64,000 nt of DNA from Cyanodermella asteris. Its lineage: Eukaryota > Ascomycota > Lecanoromycetes > Ostropales > Stictidaceae. The stretch covers positions 498,314-562,313 of the forward strand of contig UYJD01000017.1 in assembly GCA_900618795.1 (NCBI GenBank), given 5' to 3'. The notes under the pieces were generated by a model. It had not been told where the DNA came from and searched no databases. It saw only the letters and a list, made by a program, of their open reading frames with translations. Of the stretch, positions 54,094-64,000 are shown piece by piece. Each line of letters opens with the position of its first letter. Within the stretch, counting starts at the first letter, position 1. The position numbers were made by a program, and so were the translations under genes.

Positions 54094-56059
54094 TCACCAC
54101 ATATTGTCCTCACTACGACCATCATCATACCCATCATCATACCCATCGCCCCCAAAATCAAGTAAGCTCCTCTCAAAGCTAAACTTCTTCCTGACCTGCT
54201 TCCCCTCCCACTCTCCCTCTCCATCCTTCCCATAATCCCCGGCACCGAAACCCTTCACCCGTGACCGCGACCGCGCTCTCAAAGTAGACTTGCTCTTGAC
54301 ATGTACGACATGCGCCTTCCCCACGCGCTCCACGCTCACGCCCCGACAATTCTGCAACGCAACCCGCGGATCCAGCGCCCTTCGTCCACGATCCGGCAAC
54401 TGCGTCGACCGACTTTCCGGCGGCAGCGGCTTGCTCTTCGAATCCCTCGACGCTATGAAAGATGGGGGACTCGGGGTCGAGCCCTTACTGCGAGTCGGCG
54501 GCGGCGGCGCCAGGGCAGGCGGTAAATGGTCACGCGACGGAGACACCGAGAGCGGCATCTCGGCAACGGGCGGGATATTGAGGTTCAGATTCCCAAACGC
54601 GGACCGGTGGAGGGGTGAGAGAGGGGACCTCATTGGTCCCCGGGACACGTCGAAAGATGGCTTCAGAGGTGTTCCTGACGGTGTGCCGATGGGGGTGCTG
54701 TCGAGTTCTTGGGGAAAGTGGAAGGTTGGCGGGGGTTTGGTTAATCTGGCTGTTGGGAGTGGGCTGGATAGCGGAGAGATTGGATGGCTGGGAAGGGATG
54801 GTGCGGTGGTTTCGGGGGATTTTGGAGGGAGGGAGGGCAGCGGTTTCTGAAGAAGGCGCCGGGGGTTGCGGGTTGGGATTGAGGGGATGAATGGAGAGGA
54901 GCATCGGTTGTTGGTGGGGAGGTGAGCTGGTGGGAGGGTTGAGATTGGATTGGAGATGAGTGGGCCTGATTGACCTTGTGCTGGGTTTGAGAATTGATTC
55001 AGGGCGCTGTATGGTCCTGGACTAAGAGTTCGTCTTCTTGGCGCGTACAGGATGGCTGACCAATGTTAGGTATCTGGGGTGCTTTATGTTGCCAGGACAG
55101 GGACTTACGATTGGAGGTCAGTGCCGCTCGGCGAGATGCGAGTCCACCTTGTCCGAACGGGTCGTCCATTGTAATGGGCACAATCAGCGCTTCTCCTCTT
55201 GGTGCATATAGTCTTTCCCAGGCTTCTCGCAGCCAGGCCATGAGACCACCATCTGGCTTTCCAGGATAGTAGTCGTTCTTTTCGAAAGTTCCAATGGAAG
55301 ACAGTTGTCCCCCTCGTTTCCTTTGCTGCATTCGGCGGCGCCAAAGAAAGAAACCCATCGCCATGAGAGCGGCGGCAGCGGTAATGCTGCCTATAGCCAC
55401 GCCAGCAGCTGCGCCCCCTGATAGTCCTTGTGTAGCGGGTATTGCTGTTGTTGTGCTGCTTGTTGAGCTGGTAATATCGGTCGTTGAGGTCGAGGACATC
55501 ATTGGTAAAAGAACACTGGTTGGAACCGCCGGGGCCGTACTGGGGATCGTACTTGCAGCAAGATTGGAGGAGGCAATAGAAGGAACAGCGACTCTGGGGG
55601 TGATAGTCGTTGACACTAGCTTCGATTAGCATAGAGTGCTGTGCCATAGTATGCAAGACTAGACTCACGAGTCGGTATAGGTGCTGAAGGACTCCCAGCA
55701 GTGACTGTAACCACCAGTACAGCTGGCAAAGAGACGAAACCCTCAGCAGCATCCATCTTGGGAACTCCGGGAACGAGACCACCTGCTGGACAACCCGTAC
55801 CACCGCAAGGGCTCGTTTTGCAACAACCGATAAAAGGTGAGCTATTGCTTGCGCAAGTCCACCACTTGTCGTCGGATGCGCAAGATTAATCGCTCAATTG
55901 TCCGTATGCAGTTGAGTTGAAACTTGCAGGCCCCAAGTCACTGTTTGAACAGCCTGTGCTGCAAGTGTCCTTGCTGTTGCAGCAACCGACGAGATTGGCC
56001 GCGGTTAAGCAGGCGAACCAGGTTCCTCCGTTGGAGCATGTAGGGTCAAGATTTACCAT
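54094..56059 (-). pseudogene. Cys-rich single-pass membrane protein gene broken by in-frame TAA
   Basis: Three exons, 55669-56059, 55109-55615 and 54094-55055, keep one frame over 620 codons, apart from a TAA at codon 58 (55886-55888). The N-terminus MVNLDPTCSNGGTWFACLTAANLVGCC and, beyond the stop, SCASDDKWWTCASNSSPFIGCC form two copies of a C-x-WxxC-x-GCC module typical of fungal surface proteins. A Ser/Thr-rich stalk, one membrane helix (GVAIGSITAAAALMAMGFFLW) and RRRM follow, then a cytosolic tail with KNDYYPGKPDGGLMAWLREAWERLY and a Pro/Ser-rich end. Mid2/Wsc-like sensor topology is inferred. No GT-AG intron removes the TAA while keeping the second module in frame. The gene is therefore a recent pseudogene, a readthrough gene or a sequence error. 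CAA to TAA is the simplest change. Confidence 0.65.
55886..55888 (-). other. In-frame TAA at codon 58 of the membrane-protein gene
   Basis: Lies between QLSD and SCASDD, inside an otherwise conserved extracellular cysteine-rich region. No splice pair that spares the frame was found. Confidence 0.7.
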
Positions 56060-58070
56060 TGAGAGACGATTGTGATAGTAAGTGCGCGCTCACGAGATTG
56101 AAGCGAATGCAAAATGACGAGGAAATAGCAGAGAAAGCACGTGTGGAAGAAACAAGCGAGAAGAGAAAGTACTGCGATGATAGCAGTTTGATCTGGACAG
56201 AAAGAAGATATTACTCAGAGAGAAATCACAAATCAACCAGGATCGAGAATACCAGGAGTCAGAAGTCAGAACTCTATGTCCTTGAATTTCACATGCGTTG
56301 CGTGACATCTTTTGGGGTCTTTGAACAGGCCATTCATGGCAGTGATCAGTGACCACCAGGCCCGCAATCCCCCAATATAGAACGAAAATTCTGGTACACT
56401 GCCGTGCGCCGACCACGCGGTCAAAGCCATTGCAATCGGAGGCGTTTCATGCGGTTGGAAGATTTTGGTGTCGACTGGGTTGTCTCAAAGTTGGTCCCGT
56501 ACACTTTGAGGCCTATTCAGCAGCCATGAAACGGGTGGCATCGTGGCCGGCGTCAATTACGAATGCTACAGCTGATGCCCGGCGTATGCTGCAGTTGGCG
56601 GATGATGGTTCGGCCACGGGCCGTCGACGATGACATATGTATCCTTGGATTTATTGGGAGCGTCAGTGGTTGTCGAGGCCATGGTTGAAATTGTTGAACG
56701 CTCCTTTGCTGTCGCACAGGCTATAAATGACCTCTCAAATTCAGGGGGAGACCATTCTGCCCTGAAAACTCGCCTGCCCATAGCGTATACAGTCAAGAGC
56801 TCAGGAAGCGGGGTCGGGAGAGGAGCTGTCTTAATTCGTTTGTGATTGCGCTGAAAAGCTAAGTGTTGGTCCTGGAGCGCCTGCACGGACCAATCGGTGG
56901 CTGCTGCGAACGACGTTCACGGCCGCCGCGGCCACTTTCTCCTAGGGATGCATGTCCATGTGGATGTTGTTCATGGACAAACTCTGGTCAGCAGAAGCTG
57001 ACGGTCTTTCGGAACTTTCGAACTTGGTCCCACGGCATGAACATCAGCAGTGGTCACCGCTTCTCCAGCGAGCGAGACACCGAGACCGTACACTGTACCG
57101 TTGCTGTAAGCCACCAGCTTGCCGTCAAATGTCAAGATACCTACCAGTTGTGTGGCAATGAGTGGACGTCTTTCCTTCTGGCCAGCTCTCAATGTAGAGG
57201 AAACTTGACCGCGGTTGTGGCATGTATCGATAAACTTGTGCCGCAAGCATCAACTACTACCTTCTGCATCGCGTTGGTAGGTTGGTTCCCACGCAGAGGC
57301 ACCGGTCTGGGATTGACGCGCAGTCTCTGCAAGTCATCCTCTTGGCTTGAATTTTTCCATTCTGAGGGCCCGACATTGGCTGCGGTACGAGTAGATGCAA
57401 GCATACGGTCATACGCCAAGTATGCGAATCTGACCCGAAAGACATAACTCCACCTCGCATGAATATTGGCCGCTGAGAACGAGCCTCCTCACAAATCGCC
57501 CCAAAGGCTTGCACAGCGAAAGGGATCTAGACTCGTCTAAGTCTGATGGGACCCATTATAAACATACGCGTATTTGCCCAGTGGCTTCCTGCAGCTTACC
57601 GACTGTTAGCGCTACCAAAGACGTCGATGGAGACCTGGTAACAGATGTACCCGTAAAGGCACCTCAGCCAGGCTCTTCGAGTGGATCTACTGGGCAAATT
57701 TTGCAGCATGCCTCCGCCGGACACACAATATCACGTCGACTCCCTTTGCTCAGCATGACTGGTTCATGATTGAGCTAGTCATGAACAATGGGCTTCTGCA
57801 TCAGCCTCACCACCATAGAGCCAGCCCGAAGTCCTTGGTAGCCATCATATTTTCTTGTCACAGTAATCGAGCCTTGGCGTGTCATTCTTAGTTGCAATAA
57901 ACCCGAGAGCGGTCAGCACCCGGGCGACGCTCAGCATCGTTTGCGAATGCGGAGCCTCTCAATCCCATCGAAGTATAAAGCAAGTCTGAAATCCAGCTAT
58001 TTTCGGGCCCTCTCTTCACCCTCGCAAGCTGAAAGTACTCACATCGCTTCAAGCTCTACCACCAGCCAAA
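56060..58070. other. Long intergenic region
   Basis: 2.0 kb. Open frames at 56.56-57.45 kb on both strands have no ATG-started domain. A minus-strand piece near 56.6-56.8 kb (YVIVDGPWP) is the most coding-like but too short to call. The last 100 nt hold the promoter of the small secreted protein. Confidence 0.45.
57974..57979 (+). promoter_or_regulatory. TATA box of the small secreted cysteine-rich gene
   Basis: TATAAA 97 nt upstream of the ATG at 58071. Motif and spacing are seen; use is inferred. Confidence 0.5.
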
Positions 58071-58382
58071 ATGAGGTCCACAATCATCTTCGCCATCCTG
58101 GCCAGCATCGTCGCTGCTGTGCCAGCTCCGAACCCCGTTTCCAGCCCAGAGCCGAATCCAGTTGCTTTGGCTGCTCGTCAGGCGACCACGGCGGCAGGCA
58201 CATGCCAGGCTGGTGAGCGGCGAACCCATCGAAGAGCATCAGACACTTGCTAACAAGCTCAAACAGGCAAATACAAGTGCATTGGCAACGACATCTATGT
58301 CGGCAACTCGCAGAACCGCTGTGTGCTGAACAACAGGTGCAACCGTTGCCAGTCGTCAAATGGCCAGGCATACTGTGTCTAG
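58071..58382 (+). CDS. Small secreted 6-Cys protein, effector-like
   Basis: Exons 58071-58212 and 58267-58382 join across a 54-nt intron (GTGAGC donor, CTAAC branch sequence, ACAG acceptor) to 85 residues. Residues 1-16 (MRSTIIFAILASIVAA) are a signal peptide, followed by a Pro/Asn-rich propeptide-like stretch ending AAR, a possible processing site. The mature part has six cysteines, C45, C52, C66, C72, C75 and C84, enough for three disulphides, with KYKCIGNDIYVGNSQNRC in the middle. No known family is recognised. Size, signal peptide and cysteine content match candidate effectors or small antimicrobial proteins of plant-associated fungi. Role is not shown. A TATA box sits 97 nt upstream. Confidence 0.78.
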
Positions 58383-59440
58383 TATGTCCATGTTGAAATA
58401 ACGAGGAGAAGAACTTGGAATAGACTGCAATGTCGACTTCACCGCGTTGAACGGAAAAACTCCTTAACAAGACGAGCAACGAATGTATTGGCGTATACGA
58501 TCAACTTTCCGTGCTTGAAAAGACTCGGTAGAGTGAAAACACTCGTATGACTGTGGATAGCAAGATGCGAACAGTTGACAGCTGTCGTCAATAAGAAGTA
58601 AGTCTGCGTTTCGAGGCAGCAGGTGAAGTCAAAAGCAACATGTCAGAAAAATGGTATTGTTGCTTGCGTGTGCAGTCTCAGGACAGGCGTCTTGAAGAGA
58701 GCTTTGACCCTGAAGGATGACGCACAGATGAGGGATATCCGCATCCAGCTTCAAAGGAAGGGGCGATCCAGGAACCGAATTGCGAGGGAAGTCGCGATGA
58801 AGATCTTTTTCAAGGTTGCAGCTTCCCTGCAGCTGACAAGTGATGACCGGGCAGCCTCCGCCGCGCTTACCCAGAGGATTGGGCCAAGCTTTCACTTTAG
58901 CACTGACACGGGTCCGCGCGTGGAGATGACCTTTTGTGTTTTTGTGCCTCGAACAAAGTTCTCATTTCAAAGGCTCAGGCGAATGGCGCCGGCCCGGCAA
59001 AACAGCATCTCGGCTGTATAGCCCCCGCCTAGAACAGCCGCTCCTGTTCTTCTTACGCCTCTTCAACAGCAGGACATCTCCTCCGTCTTCTCATCTGCCT
59101 GCTTTACCTTCATCTAAACTCCATCTTGCATACTGCATAATCGACCACAAAATCAAAGCTCAAACGAAGGTGCAAGCGCGAACCACCATCCCGCTCCCAG
59201 ACTCCGAATCTCCGCCGTACGACGCGAAACTCTATCTGAGCGCCCTTTGTACCACCACGCTCACAGCTCCTCACATACCTGGCAAGGGATTCGTGTAAAT
59301 AATCAGAAAATATCCTCCCTACCTTACTGCCGGCCTCCTCCCGTCTACCCTTTGCGCCCCGTCCCTGTACTGTACATTGCCGCTTCTCGACCGTCTACCC
59401 TACGCTCATTAACAAACAACCCCTTCTTTTCGACACAGCC
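58383..59440. other. Intergenic with CT-rich CFEM leader
   Basis: The part 59030-59440 is CT-rich on the plus strand and probably holds the promoter and 5' leader of the CFEM gene. The open frame at 58.6-59.0 kb has no ATG start. Confidence 0.5.
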
Positions 59441-60019
59441 ATGAAGTTCTCCTTCGCCCTCCTTGCCTTTGCGGCCAGCGCCCTGGCTCAGATCCCGGGC
59501 CTGCCGAATTGCGCTCAGAGCTGCATCCAGCTACCTGCCAGCTGCCAGACGACGGACTTCAAGTGCATTTGCGGAAACCAGGAGTTCATCTCAGGCATTT
59601 CCTGCTGCGTTGCCAAGAGCTGCTCGAGCAGCGACCAGGACAGTAAGAGCAGAGGCATACACTCGGTCTTCGACTATCGCTAACGATATACAGCTGTGAT
59701 CAAGTTCGCCCAGGGCATCTGCGGCAGCTATGGCGTTTCCCTCCCTACCCAGGCGACGTGCGCATCTGGCTCCGGAGGAGCTAGCTCTACGCCTGCGCCT
59801 GCGCCAACAAACGGCACCGCTAGGCCGTCGTTGACTGCGTTTGTTGTCAACGGTACATTCACGACTACCGCGACGGTTTCCGTTACGGATATTACGACCA
59901 CGACTGCGTCCGCTGCTGCTGGAACGTCGGCTAGCGCTCGTACTGGAGGCGCTGCCAACGTGGCGCCTGATGCTGGTGTCTTCTTGGGAGGCTTCATGGC
60001 CGGCATGGCTTTACTATAA
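59441..60019 (+). CDS. CFEM-domain protein, probably GPI-anchored
   Basis: Exons 59441-59642 and 59694-60019 join across a 51-nt intron (GTAAGA donor, GCTAAC branch, TACAG acceptor) to 175 residues. Signal peptide: residues 1-16. The CFEM domain covers about residues 18-85: PNCAQSC, C35, TTDFKCIC, SCC, C61 and, after the intron, C77. Asp39, just before the CxC pair, is the position that binds haem iron in Candida CFEM proteins. A Ser/Thr/Ala-rich stalk with NGT sites follows, ending in PDAGVFLGGFMAGMALL, a GPI-attachment-like tail. CFEM proteins serve in haem/iron uptake, surface hydrophobicity or virulence. Reading without the intron would give a truncated protein lacking C77. Confidence 0.92.
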
Positions 60020-60487
60020 GCAAGAGATTGTTTGAATAGCATGGGGCATATATAAGGCATGATATGGGAGGTTCTATTCAAAAGCGAGGAGGGCTTCCTT
60101 GCAAGCCATTTTTCTGTTGAGATTCTTGGATACAGCTTGTAGGATCATCTCACTTGGCGCCTTTTACGATGATGCGACTTCGAATACTGTAATGATGCTT
60201 TGAAACCAACACTGCGCGATTAATACAACTTTATCTTCCTACATGAACTCCACACTCCGAGCGCCGCCATCGCATGGTCAGGGAATCAGGCAAGCAAGTG
60301 TAATCAATTCAATGTATACCAAAGATTTCATACACGTAGAGAAAGCAACTATATGACCGGAAGATTGCAAGTCGAGCCCCACCGACGCCGGCGCTGCACA
60401 TTACCAGGTATCATCATGAACATGAGAGGTCGAAAACATTCATCCAGGAATAATTGAAAAAAACGAAAGTCATCATATAGCTCATCA
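60020..60487. other. Convergent 3' region CFEM / permease
   Basis: Between two convergent genes. AT-rich in places; no gene. Confidence 0.5.
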
Positions 60488-62416
60488 TCAACAGACCAAA
60501 TTATACCACCTCTTCCATGTCGGCCACTCTTTTCGCTCTTTCCTCTCGTCACTAAGTATCTGCATCACATTCAACTCCCGCATACCCGTATGCAGATCCA
60601 TCTCCGACGACCGCATGAAAGGCGTCCGATAGTACAGCTTGTAAGGTATATAGCAGACCAACACAAACGGCAACGCGAGGTATTCCTGGAAGAAGTTGAT
60701 GACGTTGTCGTTGGCGCTATTGTCCTGCCACCCAATCGGCCAGATGCCAATCCAGAACTGTGCAATCAGGATCGCGATATTGATGATCAATCCGAGCCAG
60801 CTGCCGATGATGCCCGGGTGGCTGATGAAGGCAAGCTCGTCCAGCGAGTGACCCTGGACGCGCCACGCTTTGCGAAAGCGTATGTGCGCGAGGCAGATGC
60901 TACCCCAGGTGAAGATGCTGCTGAGGCCGCTGATGGCGATCAGCCAGTTGAAGATGTCTTGCTCGTTGGGTGTTGCGGCCAAGTAGGCGAGAAGGCCGAC
61001 GGCTGCTGCAACTAGGATGGCCACAGTCGGTCGGCCGCGGCGGTCGATGTACGCGAGAAAGCGTGGTGCTTGACGCTGTTCGGCGAGGGCGGCTAGCGTG
61101 CGAGACGAGCCGTATACCGCGGCGTTGGCGACTGATAGGACTGCAACCAGGATGACCGTGTTCATGACCGAGTCGAGACCTTGAATGCCCGCATTGATGA
61201 TGGCGATGACAAAGGGCGAGCCATGGGTGTCGTTGTCATTCTGATCGGCGCCGTCCAGTAGACGCGGGTCGGTAAAGGGGACACAGAGGCCAATGAGCAT
61301 CAGTGAGACGATGTAGAAGAGAGTGATCCTCCAGAAGACCTGCTTGATAGCTTTGGGGAGCGTCTTGCGTGGATTGGCGGTCTCGGCAGCTGCGAGACCA
61401 ACAAGCTCAGTACCAGCATAGGCAAAGGCTGCCGTGACAAGAGTGCTGCAAAGCCCTTTCAATCCGTTGTTGAAAGCCCCTGGATCGCGCCAGTACATGC
61501 CTCCAATATACGAACCATCCTGCCCGCCGCCAATGTTGATGATCACACCCAGAATGATAAATCCTATCACGGCCGTAACTTTGATGATGCCCATGATAAA
61601 CTCAGCCTCTCCATATCCTTTCACGCCAAACAGGTTGATGACGAGGATGAAAAAGAGAAACACCGTGACCCAGACCGAATTATTCACTCGATTCGACCAA
61701 TATTGCACCGTGATGGTGGCGCTGACGGTCTCCAGCGGTAAAGCAACAAGCCATTGCAGCGCATAATTCCACCCCATGGCAAAGCCCCATGCCGGATCAA
61801 GGAAGCGCGTACTGTATGCACTGAAGCTCCCAGCGACCGGGAATGCCACAGCCATCTCTCCAAGAGCATGAACGGTGCAGTACAGCATGATACCAATGAC
61901 CGAATATGCAATAAGCACATTTGCAGGTCCTCCGTTGGCAAGCGCCTTTCCCGAAGAGACAAACAACCCTGTTCCGATGCTTCCCCCTATTGCAATCATT
62001 TGTAGATGCCGACCCTTCAATCTCCTTATCAACGGGCTCATCGCCGTCGCTTGTGCCGCGGCTTCATGGTCGAATACATGGTCGTTGGGCGCTCGAGCAT
62101 AAGCCGTCCCAGGCGTTATCGAGCCAAGAGGATTTGACCTTGTCGAGACCTTCCTTGAGGTATCCTTCTTGAAAGAATCGACCTGGTTTTGTACGAACGA
62201 CCTGAACTTCTGCTTCGGCGTAGAGCGTCGCTCCGCACGCGACCAAGCAACATCGATATCCGGGGTGGGGCTAGAGATGAATGACATGTCGTACTGAGGA
62301 TGGGAGAAACTGCCGTCGCCGCTGCTGTCATCTTCCCCGGGCTTGTCATGGAAATAGGCCGATGACGGCGAGAGGGAGCTCTTCGTGTTCTTCCTGTCCC
62401 CTCTACCGTACGGCAT
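60488..62416 (-). CDS. Amino-acid permease (YAT/APC superfamily)
   Basis: Single exon, 642 residues, ATG at 62416. A hydrophilic N-terminal region of about 130 residues (TPKQKFRSFVQNQVDSFKK, AMSPLIRRLKGRHLQMIAIGG) leads into the first membrane helix. The diagnostic motif GGSIGTGLFVSSGKALANGGPA follows. Further marks are YALQWLVALPLETVSATITVQYW, AAFAYAGTELVGLAAAETANPRKTLPKAI and SVANAAVYGSSRTLAALAEQ. There are twelve predicted helices and a cytosolic tail ending WPTWKRWYNLVC; the WYN-like end is common in Gap1/Agp-type permeases. Proton-coupled amino-acid import at the plasma membrane is the expected role, with substrate range undetermined. Several Lys residues in the N-terminus could serve ubiquitin-dependent turnover. 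Confidence 0.94.
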   Translation of the reverse strand: MPYGRGDRKNTKSSLSPSSAYFHDKPGEDDSSGDGSFSHPQYDMSFISSPTPDIDVAWSRAERRSTPKQKFRSFVQNQVDSFKKDTSRKVSTRSNPLGSITPGTAYARAPNDHVFDHEAAAQATAMSPLIRRLKGRHLQMIAIGGSIGTGLFVSSGKALANGGPANVLIAYSVIGIMLYCTVHALGEMAVAFPVAGSFSAYSTRFLDPAWGFAMGWNYALQWLVALPLETVSATITVQYWSNRVNNSVWVTVFLFFILVINLFGVKGYGEAEFIMGIIKVTAVIGFIILGVIINIGGGQDGSYIGGMYWRDPGAFNNGLKGLCSTLVTAAFAYAGTELVGLAAAETANPRKTLPKAIKQVFWRITLFYIVSLMLIGLCVPFTDPRLLDGADQNDNDTHGSPFVIAIINAGIQGLDSVMNTVILVAVLSVANAAVYGSSRTLAALAEQRQAPRFLAYIDRRGRPTVAILVAAAVGLLAYLAATPNEQDIFNWLIAISGLSSIFTWGSICLAHIRFRKAWRVQGHSLDELAFISHPGIIGSWLGLIINIAILIAQFWIGIWPIGWQDNSANDNVINFFQEYLALPFVLVCYIPYKLYYRTPFMRSSEMDLHTGMRELNVMQILSDERKERKEWPTWKRWYNLVC

Positions 62417-63123
62417 GATTGGGGTGGACGGGAGTAATCAAAGGTGTCGGCGCGGTTAAGATCGATGGAAGATTAATCCCTCACGAACGGCCTTCCGGCC
62501 TCCGAGGGGATGAGGTGGACCACTGCGACCTGTGCGTTCACAATCCGCTCGTGGTGGATATGTCCGTGCTGAGAAGAAAGCGAACGGTACTAGATGGGGG
62601 CGAATACAATCGACGCCGTGACGTTCGAAGCGATCTGCTAGATGCGCTAGGGATTGGCGACTGTCCAGAGAAAGACCACTAGGGCGAGTATGTATAGAGG
62701 GCGTATCGATGGTTGGTTGCTTTCGAGACTCCGAGGAGGATGTAGTGTATGTACAGAAGTTTAGGTGGCGGTGTTATTGGCGTGTGCGACCTGCGCTGCG
62801 TGTCGCCGAGCGATAAGTGTTTTCTAACGGTCGCTGTGTCCCTCTCTTTCTGCCATATCTCTCCCAAAAGCCCAAGGTGTGACGGGGGATGCTTCCGTTG
62901 GGGTTGCAAGTGCAAGAAGGAAATGGGGAGAGCCTGGAAGGTGGATGCCAGACGCACTCGAGATAAGCGTGGTGGTCCGTGCGTGGCTGGACCCCTGCAT
63001 ACCGGCAAGCTGCACGACAAGCATTTCCGCCAGACGATGCTCCTGCTGGACCCTTCTCATTTCAATGCCTGTCGCAGGAGACTGTTCCATGAGCTGAACA
63101 GCCACACATAGCTTTAGGCTGAG

Positions 63124-63284
63124 TAGGCACCTAAATCCCATAAGATGTTCACAGGTCTTGTTAGATCGCCTTGTCCTTTTTGGCGCTGGCAGTCAAAGTT
63201 ATGGCTTGACTGGATTCGGACTTGAGGCGCAGCACTGCAAGGCTGAAAGCGTCACCAGTAGACGGTGCTAAGAAGGCTCTCTGG
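63124..63284 (-). repeat. Diverged repeat, copy A (coding-derived)
   Basis: On the minus strand it reads RAFLAPSTGDAFSLAVLR, then LKSESSQAITLTASAKKDKAI and a TAA at 63161-63163. Ends with the shared TAGGTGCCTA motif (minus). It pairs with copy B about 260-300 nt to the right. Confidence 0.55.
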
Positions 63285-63423
63285 AAGGGCACAAAACGGC
63301 TAAGCAAACGTCGTTGCGCAAGTTCTAGAGCATCTACTTACACTACTGCCCATATGTCGGCCTCACTAATGTTGGTAATGATGTAAATTGATGCTGACGC
63401 ACTTTATGAGGTACTGATAGGAA

Positions 63424-63547
63424 TAGGCACCTAGCTCCTTGACGAATGATATGCACAGGTGTTCACGTCCGTGCATACGCCACGACTCTTGAGCACCACA
63501 AGGCTGAAAGCCTTGCCATCAAGCGATGCCAAGAAGGCCTCTCCGCA
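63424..63547 (-). repeat. Diverged repeat, copy B (coding-derived)
   Basis: On the minus strand it reads EAFLASLDGKAFSLVVLK, then diverges and stops at 63431-63433. It shares the terminal TAGGTGCCTA motif with copy A but is shorter by about 37 nt in the part between. Confidence 0.55.
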
Positions 63548-63725
63548 TAGAATCGATCTCATATTCGGTATTTAATCTGGGTTAAACGACCACCGTTGGT
63601 ACCGATAAACGCACCTGTATCTATGAAGATAGCAACATGTAACTATTCGGCGAGACACCTCGAGAAGATTTGTGCCGTTCTTTAGACACAAAGACATCCG
63701 CCTGTTCAGAATTGACGGTACGTAC

Positions 63726-64000
63726 CTCGTTACACAAACGGGGCGGATGCCGAGACTTCGCCATTGAACGTATCAGCTCCCGATGCTCGGCGTTAGCATC
63801 GAAGAGCTCTTCGCGCAGGGCCGCTAGTTCGTTGGGTAGGTTCATGTCTATGGGTGCATCAATATCGAAGGATGGGGTTTTGATACCGTGTTCGTCGAAG
63901 CATGCGTCCAATGTCTGCGTCGTCTCAGAAACGGTCTCAGAAAGCTGAACGATCCGGTTCTTCTTGCCCTGTCGGTCGTGGCTTGCCCTGGTACTAACAG
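63726..64000 (-). CDS. N-terminal part of an O-methyltransferase-like gene, cut by window end
   Basis: On the minus strand an open frame enters from beyond 64000 and reads RIVQLSETVSETTQTLDACF, then DEHGIKTPSFDIDAPIDM and a helical REELFDANAEHRELIRS. This is how fungal sterigmatocystin-8-O-methyltransferase-like proteins begin, in their dimerisation domain (leading helix, then a TPSFD-x-D-x-P motif). A GTACGT donor at 63725 follows LCNE; without splicing the frame stops at 63621. The downstream catalytic domain (motif I glycine loop and so on) is not visible to the left, where only decayed repeats lie. The gene is either truncated, rearranged, or has an exon I cannot place. The start lies outside the window. 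Confidence 0.5.

Larger units (their letters stand above)
62417..63620. other. Intergenic with degenerate direct repeats
   Basis: Left half is the permease promoter. The right half holds two diverged copies of a coding-like segment (63124-63284 and 63424-63547). No intact gene. Confidence 0.5.

Noticed and set aside
54290-54904. Open frames on the plus strand, one of 186 codons
   Set aside because: Opposite strand of the Pro/Ser-rich last exon of the membrane-protein gene; shadow only.
56863-57514. Open frames on both strands in 56.9-57.5 kb
   Set aside because: No domain, uncertain starts, and competing strands; I could not build a spliced model.

Overview
The window reads as nuclear DNA of a filamentous ascomycete. 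Genes are split by short GT-AG introns (mostly 50-110 nt, with CTRAC-type branch points). Signatures are fungal: a CFEM protein, a GH128 and a GH45 glucanase, a fungal laccase-like oxidase, an ERJ5-type ER J-protein and an LtrA-family membrane protein. There is no bacterial operon structure. Gene style and protein sequences best fit a Dothideomycete, possibly Mycosphaerellales, but that placement is inference. About 30 genes are supported. Exon joins were derived by hand from splice signals, frame continuity and family motifs, and nothing was run against a database.

Left part (1-5 kb): three secreted-protein genes, a GH5 glycosidase, a small N-glycosylated secreted protein and a GH45 endoglucanase. 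From 5.5 to 31.3 kb lies mostly conserved housekeeping sequence: an unknown small protein, a tryptophan- and arginine-rich unknown protein, COA3 (cytochrome oxidase assembly), PTA1/symplekin (mRNA 3' processing), threonine aldolase, ribosomal protein uS19 with five exons, an SAM methyltransferase, a laccase-like multicopper oxidase, a Golgi pH regulator/GPHR protein, the RNA exonuclease REX1, an LtrA-family membrane protein, a cysteine-motif protein with internal repeats, and ARP5 of INO80.

Middle part (32-42 kb): more accessory in character. It holds an FHA-like/kinase protein, an F-box-like/cysteine-rich protein, a 12-bp minisatellite, an alpha/beta hydrolase, a SnoaL-like protein and a BAHD-like acyltransferase. 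From 42.8 to 50.2 kb are ERJ5, a PRA1/Yip3 protein with a second gene starting only about 27 nt after its stop, and a Frag1/DRAM/Sfk1 membrane protein.

Right part (50-64 kb): surface and secreted functions. There is a GH128 glucanase, a cysteine-rich single-pass membrane protein gene broken by an in-frame TAA, a 6-Cys small secreted protein (effector-like), a CFEM protein and an amino-acid permease. The last kilobase holds decayed, duplicated coding fragments next to the N-terminal part of an O-methyltransferase-like gene that leaves the window. I found no convincing tRNA, rRNA, transposon or CRISPR array. I did not find a clear-cut new multi-gene system. The most unusual items are the TAA-broken membrane protein, the overlapping-frame PRA1 neighbour, the minisatellite and the decayed right end.
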